Origin: Moraxella bovis
GTDB taxonomy: Bacteria > Pseudomonadota > Gammaproteobacteria > Pseudomonadales > Moraxellaceae
DNA length: 60,465 bases
Reading direction: 5' to 3'
Assembly (NCBI RefSeq): GCF_002014975.1
Contig: NZ_MUXV01000033.1
Location: 1-60,465, forward strand
Shown: in pieces, positions 8,937-18,507 of the stretch
Position numbering within the stretch: the first letter of the stretch is position 1
How the letters are laid out: each line of letters opens with the position of its first letter
Translations under genes and position numbers: made by a program
Notes under the pieces: model-generated
The model's input: the letters and a program-made list of their open reading frames with translations, nothing else
What the model was told of the DNA's origin: nothing
The model's database searches: none

Positions 8937-9035
8937 GACCTCTTGCGAAATTACGATTTTATTGAGCTTGTCAAAATTCTAAATCAAATAAAATCAAGGT
9001 TTGAAAGCCAAAATTTTTGAATTTCGCAAGAACTC
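8937..9035. mobile_element. 99-bp MITE-like element with TA target duplication
   Basis: The ends are inverted repeats, GACCTCTTGCGAAATT on the left and the complement of GAGTTCTTGCGAAATT on the right (14 of 16 matching), flanked on both sides by TA. The interior is AT-rich and has no coding capacity. This is the form of a miniature inverted-repeat transposable element mobilised by an IS that duplicates TA. No matching full IS is in the window. Confidence 0.65.
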
Positions 9036-9138
9036 TAATACAAAACAGCCATAGCTCATATAGACAAACTGAGCAACTCTGTAATAACCATCTTCAATCA
9101 AAATTCACTCCCCTATATTCCTTAAGTCTTAAACAACA

Positions 9139-9171
9139 AAAAAGCCCAAACCTTTCGATTTGGACTTTTTA
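9139..9171 (-). terminator. Rho-independent terminator of tRNA-Gly
   Basis: On the minus strand, AAAAAGTCCAAATC, a GAAA loop, then GGTTTGGGCTTTTTT: a long stem with a T tail that ends the tRNA-Gly transcript a few bases after its CCA. Confidence 0.8.
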
Positions 9172-9176
9172 AAATT

Positions 9177-9252
9177 TGGAGCGGGAAACGAGATTCGAAC
9201 TCGCGACCCCAACCTTGGCAAGGTTGTGCTCTACCAACTGAGCTATTCCCGC
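9177..9252 (-). tRNA. tRNA-Gly (anticodon GCC)
   Basis: A 76-base cloverleaf on the minus strand. The acceptor is GCGGGAA/TTCCCGC, with discriminator T and an encoded CCA. The D-arm is AGCTCAGTTGGTAGAGC. The anticodon stem-loop CAACCTTGCCAAGGTTG gives anticodon GCC, and the T-arm contains GTTCGAATC. Its 5' end is duplicated just upstream (see the 34-bp repeat). Confidence 0.97.
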
Positions 9253-9313
9253 GTGTCAGCGTTTGCTGTATGGGTGCGTTTCCCGCGTGTCAGCGTTTGC
9301 TGTATGGGTGCGT
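9246..9313. repeat. Perfect 34-bp tandem duplication at the tRNA-Gly 5' end
   Basis: Two identical 34-base copies, 9246-9279 and 9280-9313, each starting TTCCCGCGTGTCAGCG. Copy 1 contains the complement of the first seven bases of the tRNA. The duplication therefore lies in the tRNA leader, between promoter and mature 5' end, and places a second acceptor-like GCGGGAA in the precursor. Confidence 0.95.
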
Positions 9314-9341
9314 ATTATATAGGATTTTTGGCAGACGTCAA
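9314..9341 (-). promoter_or_regulatory. Sigma-70 promoter of tRNA-Gly
   Basis: On the minus strand, TTGACG (9341-9336), a 16-base spacer and TATAAT (9319-9314): close to consensus, and just upstream of the duplicated leader. Confidence 0.8.
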
Positions 9342-9408
9342 GCACTTTTTTAAAAATTTTTAAAAAAAATTCAAAAAATTTTAGCCGTTATAAATTTTTA
9401 AAAACAAA

Positions 9409-10896
9409 TCAACGACTTAGCACATCCAAAGTCACGCCCCACGACAGAAAGTTATCAATCTCATCAACAAGCCCCGTGAATAGCCTCTCTTTTTGCATGT
9501 CCAGTACCCAGTGTGTCGGACTGTGCAGGGTGAATTTGATGTCGGATTTTTGGATGTCGGTGCGAGTGTGGTTAATCGCCACCGCCAAACGCAGTAGCAG
9601 TGCCAGCTTGGTCATTCTGTCGGTGCTGATACTCATCAACGCCTTATGGTCGTTTGCGGTGATTTTTCGGCGATGGTAACGCACCATGCCTGCCAGTCTG
9701 GTCTGCTCCATCTGCGAAAAACCTGCTATCTCGCCAAACTCCAAGATATACGCACTGTGGCGATGATAACTACTATGCCCGATACTCATGCCAATCTCAT
9801 GCAACAGTGACGAGCGTCTGAGCAGGTCATGGTCGTTTTGGTTTAACCCCAGTGGCTCTTGGGCGACATCAAAAAGCAGACGGGCGGTCTTGGCGACCCG
9901 TTTGGCTTGTTTTTTGTCCACATTAAACTTATCAATGAGCTTCATCACCCCACCATCACGGGCGTCATTACTGTCAAAACGTGAGAGCATGTCATACATA
10001 ACCCCTTCCCGAAGAGCCCCATCAGAGTAGCTCATCGCCTTGACCCCAAAGGCTTCCATCACTGCCAGAAGTATCGCCACACCAGCAGGGAAAATCGCCT
10101 TACGGTGAGCCTTAACCCCTTGTAAATCAATATGCTCAATATGCCGAGCATCCATCAAATGCTGTTTTAGAGCCAATACCGCCCCTTTGGTAATCAGCCC
10201 ATGCTTGATAAGCCCAAGCCCCGTCAACGCCCCAAGCACCGCCTTAATCGTCCCTGATGAACCAATCACTCGCTCAAAACCCATTTTCTGATAACGCTTG
10301 ATGTGCTGAGCCATCTCTTTTTTGGCAGAACGCATGGCATACCCAAAGGCTTCATCATTTATCACACCATCTTTAAAAAACTTCTGCGTAAAGCTCACCG
10401 CCCCCATCTGTGCCGACTCGGTCAGGAGCGACTGCCCGCCCTGTCCGATGATAAGCTCAGTTGAACCACCGCCGATGTCAATGACAAACCGAAGCTCATC
10501 ACTAGGGTTTGTGTTCGCCACGCCCAGATAGATAAGGCGAGCTTCTTCACGCCCTGAGATGACTTCAATCGGGCAAGGCAAAATCTGATTTGCCTTGGCA
10601 ATAAACTCATCGCTGTTGGTCGCCTGTCTTAGGGTATTGGTCGCAACCACACGCAAACGCTCGCCTGCCACGTTATCTAAGCGACCCATAAAGCGAGACA
10701 AGCAGGCCAGACCACGCTCTTGGGCGTCGGCACTTAGATGACCTTGCTCATCTAGCCCTGCCCCCAATTGGACTTTTTCGGACATGGACGCAATTTTTTT
10801 TAGCTCGCCATCTTTGACATAGGCGATTGCCATGTGAAAGCTGTTTGACCCCAAATCAATGGCACATAAGAGTTCATCATCGATGATACTTGACAT
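9409..10896 (-). CDS. ppx: Exopolyphosphatase (Ppx/GppA family)
   Basis: A 495-residue cytoplasmic enzyme that releases phosphate from the ends of polyphosphate chains. N-terminal ASKHA-type phosphate loop DLGSNSFHMAIA (residues 16-27), the second loop FVIDIGGGSTELIIG and the SSGTIKAV motif are all present. The C-terminal half is the HD-like regulatory region (SLLHEIGMSIGHSSYHRHSA). The size is typical of Ppx. It is the last gene of the pst-pho group, as in several gammaproteobacteria, so polyphosphate turnover sits with phosphate sensing. A 170-base gap separates it from phoR, and no Pho box was seen there. Confidence 0.92.
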   Translation of the reverse strand: MSSIIDDELLCAIDLGSNSFHMAIAYVKDGELKKIASMSEKVQLGAGLDEQGHLSADAQERGLACLSRFMGRLDNVAGERLRVVATNTLRQATNSDEFIAKANQILPCPIEVISGREEARLIYLGVANTNPSDELRFVIDIGGGSTELIIGQGGQSLLTESAQMGAVSFTQKFFKDGVINDEAFGYAMRSAKKEMAQHIKRYQKMGFERVIGSSGTIKAVLGALTGLGLIKHGLITKGAVLALKQHLMDARHIEHIDLQGVKAHRKAIFPAGVAILLAVMEAFGVKAMSYSDGALREGVMYDMLSRFDSNDARDGGVMKLIDKFNVDKKQAKRVAKTARLLFDVAQEPLGLNQNDHDLLRRSSLLHEIGMSIGHSSYHRHSAYILEFGEIAGFSQMEQTRLAGMVRYHRRKITANDHKALMSISTDRMTKLALLLRLAVAINHTRTDIQKSDIKFTLHSPTHWVLDMQKERLFTGLVDEIDNFLSWGVTLDVLSR

Positions 10897-11065
10897 AACT
10901 GTCCTTTGGCTGTGTGGCTAAGTGGATAAAAGTGATAAAATTGTCAGATTGATTTTAAAAGGTTTAGAAGGATTTTAAAATTTGGTGTTATCAATATCTG
11001 TACGCCCATTTTTAACATATTTTTAAAAACCCCAAAATCATTATCACGCCCAATTTTTAAAATCA

Positions 11066-12292
11066 TCAAACCAACCGCTCTTTGGGAAATAGGATTTTAA
11101 AGGTAGAGCCTTGACCCAGCACCGAATCAATATGCAAGCTCGCCCCATGTTTGTGCAGAACATGCTTGACAATGGCAAGCCCAAGCCCCGTCCCACCCGT
11201 GGCACGAGAACGCCCACTATCCACCCGATAAAACCGCTCGGTCAGGCGTGCCAAATGCGTCTCTTCAATGCCAATGCCATTATCGGCAATACTCAGCAGT
11301 CCACCATCTAATGTCTCTTCCCACAAAATGCTAATCTCGCCCTGCCTGCCTGTCTCGGTGCTGTCTGTGGGCGTGTATTTCATGGCGTTGATGACGAGAT
11401 TTAAAATGGCACTGTATAAATATTTCTCAATGCCTAACACATGACGTTCGGTGTCTAAGTGTATGTCTAACAAATGCCCGAACTCTTTGTTGGTCGCACG
11501 GGCATCATCAAAGACCTGCATGAGCAGTCGGGGCATGTCCACCGTCACTTGTTGCTCGCTGTCGTCATGTTCTAGTCGTGACAACATGAGCAGGTCATTG
11601 ACTAAGTTATTCATTCGCCGTGCTTGCTCACTCATCAAGGCAAAGCCCCGTTGCCATTTGGGTTCTAGGCTTGAGGCGCTTGAGAATGTCTCAATATAAC
11701 CCATCAGCACCGTCAAAGGCGTTCGAATTTCGTGCGACACGTTGCCCACGAAGTCGGTTCGCATTTGTTCTAGATGATGAATGTAGGTGTGATTGGCGAC
11801 GGTCAAAAGCACGTGGTTATGGGCGTTATTAATCCTTGCGAGCGTAACCTTATAAATTTCGCCACAGTAAATCTGCCCAAAAAACTCAAAGGCTTGTTTG
11901 GCGGATTTGGCGGTAGGCTCGGCAGGTTTGGCGATATTGGTCAGTTTGACAGATTGATAAATGGCGTGAAAAATATCAGGGAATTTTTCCAAAAATTCAT
12001 GATTTAAAATCAGCGATGACACCTTAGCACCGATGATGGGCTTATCCACATAAGCGGTCAAGATAAACAGTGCCGATGAGTTATGCCACACTATCTGTTC
12101 ATGCTCGTCTAATATCATCAGCATGTCATCGGACGATTCTAATATCTGATAAAAATCATCGGATAAATCAGAGGCTGTACCCAACTTTGCATTGACAGCC
12201 TTTGCATTGACAGCCGATGACTGACCGACAACATCTGCCGTCGTGTCTGTCTTATCAAGCCCTTTCTTATCAAGCCCTTTATCGTCCAACAT
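11066..12292 (-). CDS. phoR: Phosphate regulon sensor histidine kinase PhoR, no membrane segment
   Basis: A 408-residue kinase. A PAS-like domain (about 45-150), HisKA with phospho-acceptor His in VGNVSHEIRTPLTVLMGY, and HATPase with LNLVINAMKYTP (N box), ADNGIGI (G1) and GTGLGLAIVKH (G2). It sits 54 bases after phoB with AAGG before its ATG, and phosphorylates PhoB. Unlike the usual PhoR, the N-terminal 43 residues are hydrophilic and I see no transmembrane helix. They contain two in-frame 15-base tandem duplications (giving KGLDKKGLDK and VNAKAVNAK). Either this PhoR is cytosolic or the membrane anchor has been lost. Confidence 0.93.
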   Translation of the reverse strand: MLDDKGLDKKGLDKTDTTADVVGQSSAVNAKAVNAKLGTASDLSDDFYQILESSDDMLMILDEHEQIVWHNSSALFILTAYVDKPIIGAKVSSLILNHEFLEKFPDIFHAIYQSVKLTNIAKPAEPTAKSAKQAFEFFGQIYCGEIYKVTLARINNAHNHVLLTVANHTYIHHLEQMRTDFVGNVSHEIRTPLTVLMGYIETFSSASSLEPKWQRGFALMSEQARRMNNLVNDLLMLSRLEHDDSEQQVTVDMPRLLMQVFDDARATNKEFGHLLDIHLDTERHVLGIEKYLYSAILNLVINAMKYTPTDSTETGRQGEISILWEETLDGGLLSIADNGIGIEETHLARLTERFYRVDSGRSRATGGTGLGLAIVKHVLHKHGASLHIDSVLGQGSTFKILFPKERLV

Positions 12293-12346
12293 GAAACTTG
12301 CCTTGCTTTTGTTATATCATTTTGAATTTTCAAATATTTTTATTAA

Positions 12347-13027
12347 TCATTGATTAGAAAACCGATAACCCGTCCCACGCACTGTCTGAATCAGCCCATC
12401 CACGCCATGCGGGGCAAGCACTTTACGCAAACGGCGGATATGCACGTCAATGGTACGCTCATCAATGTACACATTACCACCCCACACATGGTCTAATATC
12501 TGACTGCGACTGTACACTCGCTCAGGATGGGTCATGAAAAATTTTAACAGCTTATACTCAGTGCTACTGACCACCACAGGCGACTCAGCGACCGAGACAC
12601 GCTGACTTTTGTCATCAAGGCACAGCTCGCCCACGCTTAGCACTTTATCGGTTGGCATACTACGGCGTAACACCGCTTTGACACGGCTAACCAGCTCTTT
12701 GGTGCTAAATGGCTTGGTCATGTAATCATCCGCCCCAGCGTCTAGCCCCAGTACTTTGTTGTCTTCTTCGCCTTTGGCGGTCAGCATGATGATGGGAATG
12801 TCATCGGTACTGCTGTCTTTTTTGAGCAAGCGACAAAAATCCACCCCCGATGTGCCTTGGGGCAACATCCAATCCAATATCATCAAATCAGGGCAAGCGT
12901 CCACAATCTGACGATGAGCTGTCTTGACATCATACGCCGACACCGTCTCAAAATCCGCCATCTGTAACGTCGTGGCAATCAGCTCGTTAATGGCAGGTTC
13001 GTCTTCAACGATTAAAATGGTAGGCAT
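12347..13027 (-). CDS. phoB: Phosphate regulon response regulator PhoB
   Basis: A 226-residue OmpR/PhoB-type regulator. The receiver domain has the acidic pair (VEDEP), the phosphorylated Asp in LMILDWMLPQG and the conserved Lys in MTKPFS. The C-terminal winged helix has the recognition region DERTIDVHIRRLRKVL. It activates pst genes through Pho boxes such as the one upstream of pstS. It lies between phoU (110 bases upstream) and phoR. Confidence 0.96.
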   Translation of the reverse strand: MPTILIVEDEPAINELIATTLQMADFETVSAYDVKTAHRQIVDACPDLMILDWMLPQGTSGVDFCRLLKKDSSTDDIPIIMLTAKGEEDNKVLGLDAGADDYMTKPFSTKELVSRVKAVLRRSMPTDKVLSVGELCLDDKSQRVSVAESPVVVSSTEYKLLKFFMTHPERVYSRSQILDHVWGGNVYIDERTIDVHIRRLRKVLAPHGVDGLIQTVRGTGYRFSNQ

Positions 13028-13136
13028 GGGTTATCCTTAATTTACACAGCAGCCCATACAGGGCATTGCCAAAAAGTAACAATACTATAACAATAACACA
13101 AAACATCACAAAAGTGGGTAACTATTTGCAACCACC

Positions 13137-13808
13137 CTACTCCCCCACAACATCACGCACCACACTCATCTCACTATGGCGAATGTCCGTACCGCTACTG
13201 GTATAGATGACAAGCTCCGCCACATTACGGGCATGGTCGCCCACCCGCTCCAATGCTCGTAACACCCACAGCGTGTGCATAATCTCGGACGACTTTATCT
13301 CATCTTTGTCCTGCAACCCTGCTAAAAGCTCGCCATACTCGCTATCGACAAGCTCGTCCATCTGCATGACATCAAAAGCAAAACGGCTATCGTGATTATT
13401 AAAGGCTTCTAGAGCGTCCAGCGTCATCATACGCACATTGTCGGCAAGGGTGTGGATGTTGGCATGAATGGGCGTGTCATATAGGGCAATGCGAGCGATT
13501 TTTACCGCTTCATCGCCAATCCGTTCAAGGTCAATCACCGCCTTACTCATGCTCATGATATACCGCAAATCCACCGCCGTGGGCTGACGCATGGCAACAA
13601 GTTTTACCACCTTATCATCAAGCTGTCTTTCATAGTCATTGATTGTCTTATCCGACTCGATGACCGTCCGTGCCAGCTCTTTGTCGCCATCGGATAAGGC
13701 TTTGATGGCTTTACCGACATTACTGATTGCCAAATTACCCATCGTTAGGAGCAACTCTTTGGCAAAGGTTAATTCGTGGTCGTAGGATTTTGAAGTGTGT
13801 TTTTCCAT
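13137..13808 (-). CDS. phoU: Phosphate signalling protein PhoU
   Basis: A 223-residue all-helical protein with the two PhoU three-helix repeats. The metal-binding motifs are visible as DLERIGDEAVKIA and ALERVGDHARNVAE. PhoU links the state of the Pst transporter to PhoR and keeps the regulon off when phosphate is plentiful. It follows pstB after 124 AT-rich bases and has GGAAAA before its ATG. Confidence 0.96.
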   Translation of the reverse strand: MEKHTSKSYDHELTFAKELLLTMGNLAISNVGKAIKALSDGDKELARTVIESDKTINDYERQLDDKVVKLVAMRQPTAVDLRYIMSMSKAVIDLERIGDEAVKIARIALYDTPIHANIHTLADNVRMMTLDALEAFNNHDSRFAFDVMQMDELVDSEYGELLAGLQDKDEIKSSEIMHTLWVLRALERVGDHARNVAELVIYTSSGTDIRHSEMSVVRDVVGE

Positions 13809-13932
13809 TATTTTTCCAAATTTTAATTAAAAATTATCGGCATTGTTAATTGTATTTTTTTTAAAAAAATCATTTAACAAAAATCATTTTTTAAAGTTAA
13901 ATTTTTATAATCAGTATTTAAATAAAAACAAA

Positions 13933-14808
13933 TCAACCATACCGCCCTGTAATATAATCTTCGGTGGCTTTTTGTTTGGGATTGGTAAATATCTCTTTGG
14001 TCTCACCCATTTCAATCATATCGCCCAAATACATATAAGCGGTATAATCAGAACAGCGTGCCGCTTGTTGCATATTGTGCGTAACAATGGCAATGGTATA
14101 ATCTTCTTTTAAATCATCAATCAAATCTTCAATCGCCCCTGTGCTAATCGGGTCAAGGGCAGACGTTGGCTCATCAAGTAGCAGGACTTCGGGGCGAGTT
14201 GCCACGGCACGGGCGATACATAGGCGTTGCTGTTGTCCGCCTGATAAGGACAGCCCTGACGCTTTTAGCTTGTCCTTGACTTCATTCCATAGGGCGGACT
14301 TTTTTAATGCCCACTCTACCCTGTCGTCCATCTCCGATTTTGAGAGCTTCTCGTAGAGTTTCACCCCAAAGGCGACATTGTCATAAATGGACATCGGAAA
14401 AGGCGTGGGCTTTTGGAACACCATGCCCACTCTGGCACGGAGCAAGTTTACGTCCACCGATTTGTCCAAAATATTCTCGCCATCTAGGATAATCTGCCCG
14501 TCTGCTCTCATGCCTTGATACAAATCATACATTCTATTAAACGTGCGAAGCAAGGTGGATTTGCCACAGCCTGAGGGACCAATGAAAGCCGTTACTTTTT
14601 TGTCGGCAATGTCTAAATTGATGCCTTTTAGGGCTTTAAAATCGCCATAATAAAAGTCCAATTCACGCACCGCCATTTTTGGCACAATGACTTTGTCGGT
14701 TTGGCGAATATGGTTATCTACAATGGGGGTGTTTAGGGTCATAAAATCTGCCTGATGATTGGTAAATGAAGTGTGGGTTTGGGTGGGTTTTTCTAATAAT
14801 ACTGACAT
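13933..14808 (-). CDS. pstB: Phosphate ABC transporter ATP-binding protein PstB
   Basis: A 291-residue ATPase of the PstSCAB importer. Walker [10 protein letters not shown], signature LSGGQQQR, Walker [13 protein letters not shown] and the switch His in IVTHNMQQA are all present. The start at 14808 (MSVLLEKP) is preferred over a Met seven codons upstream because AGGA lies about 8 bases before it. About 40 residues precede the usual PstB start, a modest N-terminal extension. Confidence 0.96.
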   Translation of the reverse strand: MSVLLEKPTQTHTSFTNHQADFMTLNTPIVDNHIRQTDKVIVPKMAVRELDFYYGDFKALKGINLDIADKKVTAFIGPSGCGKSTLLRTFNRMYDLYQGMRADGQIILDGENILDKSVDVNLLRARVGMVFQKPTPFPMSIYDNVAFGVKLYEKLSKSEMDDRVEWALKKSALWNEVKDKLKASGLSLSGGQQQRLCIARAVATRPEVLLLDEPTSALDPISTGAIEDLIDDLKEDYTIAIVTHNMQQAARCSDYTAYMYLGDMIEMGETKEIFTNPKQKATEDYITGRYG

Positions 14809-14946
14809 GGGATTTTTCCTAATTGGCAATTAAAAAATTTTAAAAAAACAACCTAACATTTGCTATATTTTACAAGAGCAAATTATATTTGCCCTTATTT
14901 ATTTAATGACAAAATACATTTAATTTTGCAATGCCTATTTAATCGC

Positions 14947-15864
14947 TTATTTATATTTCTTACCGCCAATAAATCTTGCCAAGACATTTAATGATAAGAC
15001 AGCAAGGGTAATCAAGAGTGCCGCCGACCACGCCAATTTATTCCAAGTAATATCAGGATTCATAGAAAATTGATAAATCGTATTTGGCAAATTGGCAATC
15101 GTCTGACTCATGTCCATACTAAAATACAAGTTATTCAAAGCGGTAAATAAGAGCGGAGCGGTCTCGCCTGTGATACGGGCAAAGGCAAGCAGTACGCCTG
15201 TAATCACGCCTGCTTTGGCGGATTTTAGGGTAACGTGTCCCACGAGCTTATATTTGGGCGTGCCTAGGGCGTAGGCGGATTCTCGTAGGGCATTTGGCAC
15301 AAGGGCGAGCATATTCTCGGTGGTACGCACGACCACAGGAATGACGATAAGAGCCAAAGCGGTCGCCCCTGCCCAACCCGAAAAACCCCGACCGCCCGAA
15401 ACCATCAGAGCATAGACAAACAGACTGATGACGATACTCGGAGCGGACAGCAAAATGTCATTTAAAAAACGAGTAACACCGCCAAGCGTCCGCCCAAATT
15501 TGCCATCATTATCGGCAAACTCCGCCAAATAAATCCCTGCCATGAGTCCCACAGGCGTGCCGATAAACAGCCCCGAAAAGACAAGCATTGCCGATCCAAC
15601 AATGGCGTTTTTGAGACCGCCCACGGTGGCAGGGGGCGGGGTGTTGGCGGTAAAAATGGGCAATTCCATAAAGCCTGTCGCCCCACGAGAAAACAGCGTA
15701 ATCAAAATCCAAACAAGCCAAAACAGCCCAAACACCATCGCTGACATGGTAAAGCCGATGCCAAGGGCGTTTTTGAATTTGCGTTTTTGGTACAACGTGC
15801 CATTCATCCGCTCATGGAATTTGGGCGTTGGGGCAGTTGGCTTTTCGTGCGTGAGTGTGGCCAT
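14947..15864 (-). CDS. pstA: Phosphate ABC transporter permease PstA
   Basis: A 305-residue inner-membrane permease with about six helices. The first is near residues 37-58, and the conserved cytoplasmic loop ESAYALGTPKYKLVGHVTL is the EAA motif that docks PstB. It is paired with PstC to form the channel. It sits between pstC and pstB with gaps of 188 and 138 bases. Confidence 0.95.
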   Translation of the reverse strand: MATLTHEKPTAPTPKFHERMNGTLYQKRKFKNALGIGFTMSAMVFGLFWLVWILITLFSRGATGFMELPIFTANTPPPATVGGLKNAIVGSAMLVFSGLFIGTPVGLMAGIYLAEFADNDGKFGRTLGGVTRFLNDILLSAPSIVISLFVYALMVSGGRGFSGWAGATALALIVIPVVVRTTENMLALVPNALRESAYALGTPKYKLVGHVTLKSAKAGVITGVLLAFARITGETAPLLFTALNNLYFSMDMSQTIANLPNTIYQFSMNPDITWNKLAWSAALLITLAVLSLNVLARFIGGKKYK

Positions 15865-16052
15865 GATAACCTTCTTTTAACCTTTGGGGTTGGTGGTGTA
15901 TCCTTGTTTAACTTCAAAATATACCACCGCAGAGGCTGACTCTGCACGCCCAACCATATTAGTCTTAGCAATGGGCGTGTGCAACACACCCCTACAACTT
16001 TATTTAAAATACATTTATTTAAAATTAAAAACTTACCTTTAATCTTATCACC

Positions 16053-17024
16053 TTATTTCCCTGCCTTTTTATCAATTTTCATCAGCATAATTTTGGAAAT
16101 TGACAAAACAATAAAGGTGATGACAAATAAGATTAAGCCTAAATGCAGTAGCGATGATAAATGAAGTTCGCTGGACGCTTCGGCAAATTCATTGGCAAGG
16201 GCGGACGTGATGGACACCCCCGATGCAAACATACTGGGCGTGATGTTAAAGGTGTTGCCGATAAGAAACGTTACCGCCATTGTCTCGCCCAACGCACGCC
16301 CAAGCCCCAAAATCACACCGCCAACCACGCCTGCTTTGGTGTAGGGCAGAACGATTTTGGTCATAACTTCCCACGTGGTTGCCCCCACGCCATAGGCGGA
16401 TTCTTTTAGCAGGTCAGGTACGACAGCGAACACGTCTCGCATGGTGGCGGCGATAAAGGGAATAATCATGATGGCAAGGACAAGGCTTGCGGTAAACAGC
16501 CCAACGCCCATGGGAGCCCCATTAAACAGCGTGCCGACCACAGGCAATCCGCCCAAATGATGAATGAGCCACGGCTGAACCTTATCGCCAAACCACGGAG
16601 CAAACACAAACAAGCCCCACATCCCATAGATGATAGACGGCACGCCTGCCAACAGCTCGATGGCGATGCTTAGGGGTTTTTTGAGCATTTTTGGGCATAG
16701 CTCGGTCAAAAACACCGCAATGCCAAAACTCACTGGCACGGCAATCAAAATGGCGATAAATGACGTAACAAGCGTGCCATAAATCGGAGCCAACGCCCCA
16801 TACTCGCCCGACACAGGATTCCATTCGCTACTGCTATAAAAGCCTAGTCCAAAGGCTTGCATACTCGGAATCGCCCCAATCACCAAAGACGCCAAAATCC
16901 CACCCAATGACAACAATACAAGCAGGGCAAAAAATTTGGTGGCAAGCACAAAGATGGCGTCTAGCTTTTTTTGTTTGTTTAATTGACCTTTTAGGCTGTC
17001 GGCACGGGCGGTGTGTGTTGTCAT
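16053..17024 (-). CDS. pstC: Phosphate ABC transporter permease PstC
   Basis: A 323-residue permease. A membrane helix near residues 25-50, then [20 protein letters not shown] (the typical PstC periplasmic segment), about five more helices and the EAA loop [23 protein letters not shown] precedes the ATG. It is separated from pstS by 259 bases containing a strong hairpin, which may separate the high expression of the binding protein from lower expression of the permeases. Confidence 0.95.
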   Translation of the reverse strand: MTTHTARADSLKGQLNKQKKLDAIFVLATKFFALLVLLSLGGILASLVIGAIPSMQAFGLGFYSSSEWNPVSGEYGALAPIYGTLVTSFIAILIAVPVSFGIAVFLTELCPKMLKKPLSIAIELLAGVPSIIYGMWGLFVFAPWFGDKVQPWLIHHLGGLPVVGTLFNGAPMGVGLFTASLVLAIMIIPFIAATMRDVFAVVPDLLKESAYGVGATTWEVMTKIVLPYTKAGVVGGVILGLGRALGETMAVTFLIGNTFNITPSMFASGVSITSALANEFAEASSELHLSSLLHLGLILFVITFIVLSISKIMLMKIDKKAGK

Positions 17025-17246
17025 GATTGACCTTTTTGATTTTTAAATTAAAATTTATTTAAATGGTAATGCAAAATAATTTAGGAAATTGGCTATTTTT
17101 ATTAACATCACTTTGTAAAATTGTAGAGGCAATCACATTCGCCCTGTGTTATATTAACTTGTTTTTAATCATTTAAAACATTATGAGTTCCAAATTATTT
17201 TAAATTGCGATTTATATATTTTTAATTAACCTAATTTAATTTGGCA

Positions 17247-17270
17247 TAAGGGCGAAAATATCCGCCCTTA
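17247..17270. terminator. Hairpin between pstS and pstC
   Basis: TAAGGGCG/CGCCCTTA stem with an 8-base loop. The T tail lies on the plus-strand side, so for the pst transcript it is more likely an attenuating or mRNA-stabilising stem-loop after pstS than a full terminator. Confidence 0.6.
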
Positions 17271-17283
17271 TTTTTTATCCACA

Positions 17284-18423
17284 TTATTTATTAAACAACG
17301 GCTGACCGTCCGCCCCTCTGATTTCCGCCCAGCTTGCCTTAAATAGACCGACTGCCGTGTCGCTAAATGGCACATAATCCAAGGCTTTGGCAGAGTCATC
17401 GCCATTGGCATACGCCCAATTAAAGAATTCAAGCACGCCTTTGACTTGTTCGGGGTTTTGGGGATTTTTGTGGATGATGATAAAGGTCGCCGCCGCAATC
17501 GGCCATGCCCCTGCCGTGTCCGAATTGGTCAGCACTTTGTTAAAGCCTGCTTCTGCCGACCAGTCAATGTCCCCTGCCGCTGCAAAGCTGTCTGCCGATG
17601 GCTGGACAAATTCGCCTTTGGCGTTTTTTAAGGAGACGTGAGCCATGTTGTTTTGTTTGGCAAAGGCGTATTCCACATAGCCGATGGAGTTTTTGACACG
17701 CCCCACGTAGCTTGCCACGCCGTCATTGCCCTTACCACCCATACCTGTGGCGGACGTTGGCCACTTGACCGCTTTGTCCACGCCAACTGCACTTGCCCAG
17801 TCGGGCGATACTTTGGTGAGATAGTCGGTGAAGTTGAAGGTCGTGCCTGAGCCGTCCGAGCGGAACACGGTGGTAATGTTGGCGTCAGGCAAGGTTACGC
17901 CTTCGTTTAGGGCAGTGATGGCAGGGTCGTTCCATTTGGTGATTTTGCCCAGATAAATCTTGGCAAGCGTGTCGCCATCTAGCTTTAATTGCCCTGCACT
18001 CACGCCATCGACATTGATGACAGGCACAACACCGCCAATCACGGTTGGGAACTGAATCAGCGCGTCAGCGTTTAGCTCGTCCACGGTAAGCGGTGCGTCC
18101 GATGCCCCAAAGTCCACGGTTTTTTCTTTGATTTGCTTGATACCGCCTGATGAGCCGATGGATTGGTAATTGACTTGTCCGCCTGTGGCAGAGTTAAAAT
18201 CAGCCGACCACTTGGCATAGATGGGCTGTGGGAATGATGCCCCTACCCCTGTGATTTTTAGCTCAGCAAATTCGCCTGTGCTTGGGGCGGGGGCGGTGGT
18301 AGCGAGGGCAGTTTCGGCAGGTTTGCCATCGGCGGGGGTATTTTGATTGCACCCTGTTAGGGCAAATACGCCTGCCACGCTTAGAGCAAGCAGTTTGTGA
18401 GTAAAAGATAACTGAACTGACAT
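17284..18423 (-). CDS. pstS: Phosphate-binding lipoprotein PstS
   Basis: A 379-residue periplasmic phosphate-binding protein. A lipoprotein signal (SVAGVFALTGC, Cys about residue 25) replaces a free signal peptide. Ligand-binding segments include GVGASFPQPIYAKW, SIGSSGGIKQI, DFGASDAPL and TVFRSDGSGTTFNFTDYL. It delivers phosphate to PstCA. First gene of the phosphate operon, with GGAG before the ATG and Pho boxes about 100 bases upstream. Confidence 0.96.
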   Translation of the reverse strand: MSVQLSFTHKLLALSVAGVFALTGCNQNTPADGKPAETALATTAPAPSTGEFAELKITGVGASFPQPIYAKWSADFNSATGGQVNYQSIGSSGGIKQIKEKTVDFGASDAPLTVDELNADALIQFPTVIGGVVPVINVDGVSAGQLKLDGDTLAKIYLGKITKWNDPAITALNEGVTLPDANITTVFRSDGSGTTFNFTDYLTKVSPDWASAVGVDKAVKWPTSATGMGGKGNDGVASYVGRVKNSIGYVEYAFAKQNNMAHVSLKNAKGEFVQPSADSFAAAGDIDWSAEAGFNKVLTNSDTAGAWPIAAATFIIIHKNPQNPEQVKGVLEFFNWAYANGDDSAKALDYVPFSDTAVGLFKASWAEIRGADGQPLFNK

Positions 18424-18507
18424 ACAAACTCCGATGTAATGGGAAAATTGGTGCGACTGCTTGCAGATGGCAATTTACAATCGCTGTGCGTATTTTGCCG
18501 TGTTTGT

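Noticed and set aside
9246..9313. Attachment site of an integrated element at tRNA-Gly
   Set aside because: The duplicated part is the 5' end and leader rather than the 3' end, the copies are directly adjacent, and no integrase is seen.
11774..12007. Plus-strand frame inside phoR
   Set aside because: Antisense to a clear kinase gene; no start signal and glycine-rich shadow composition.
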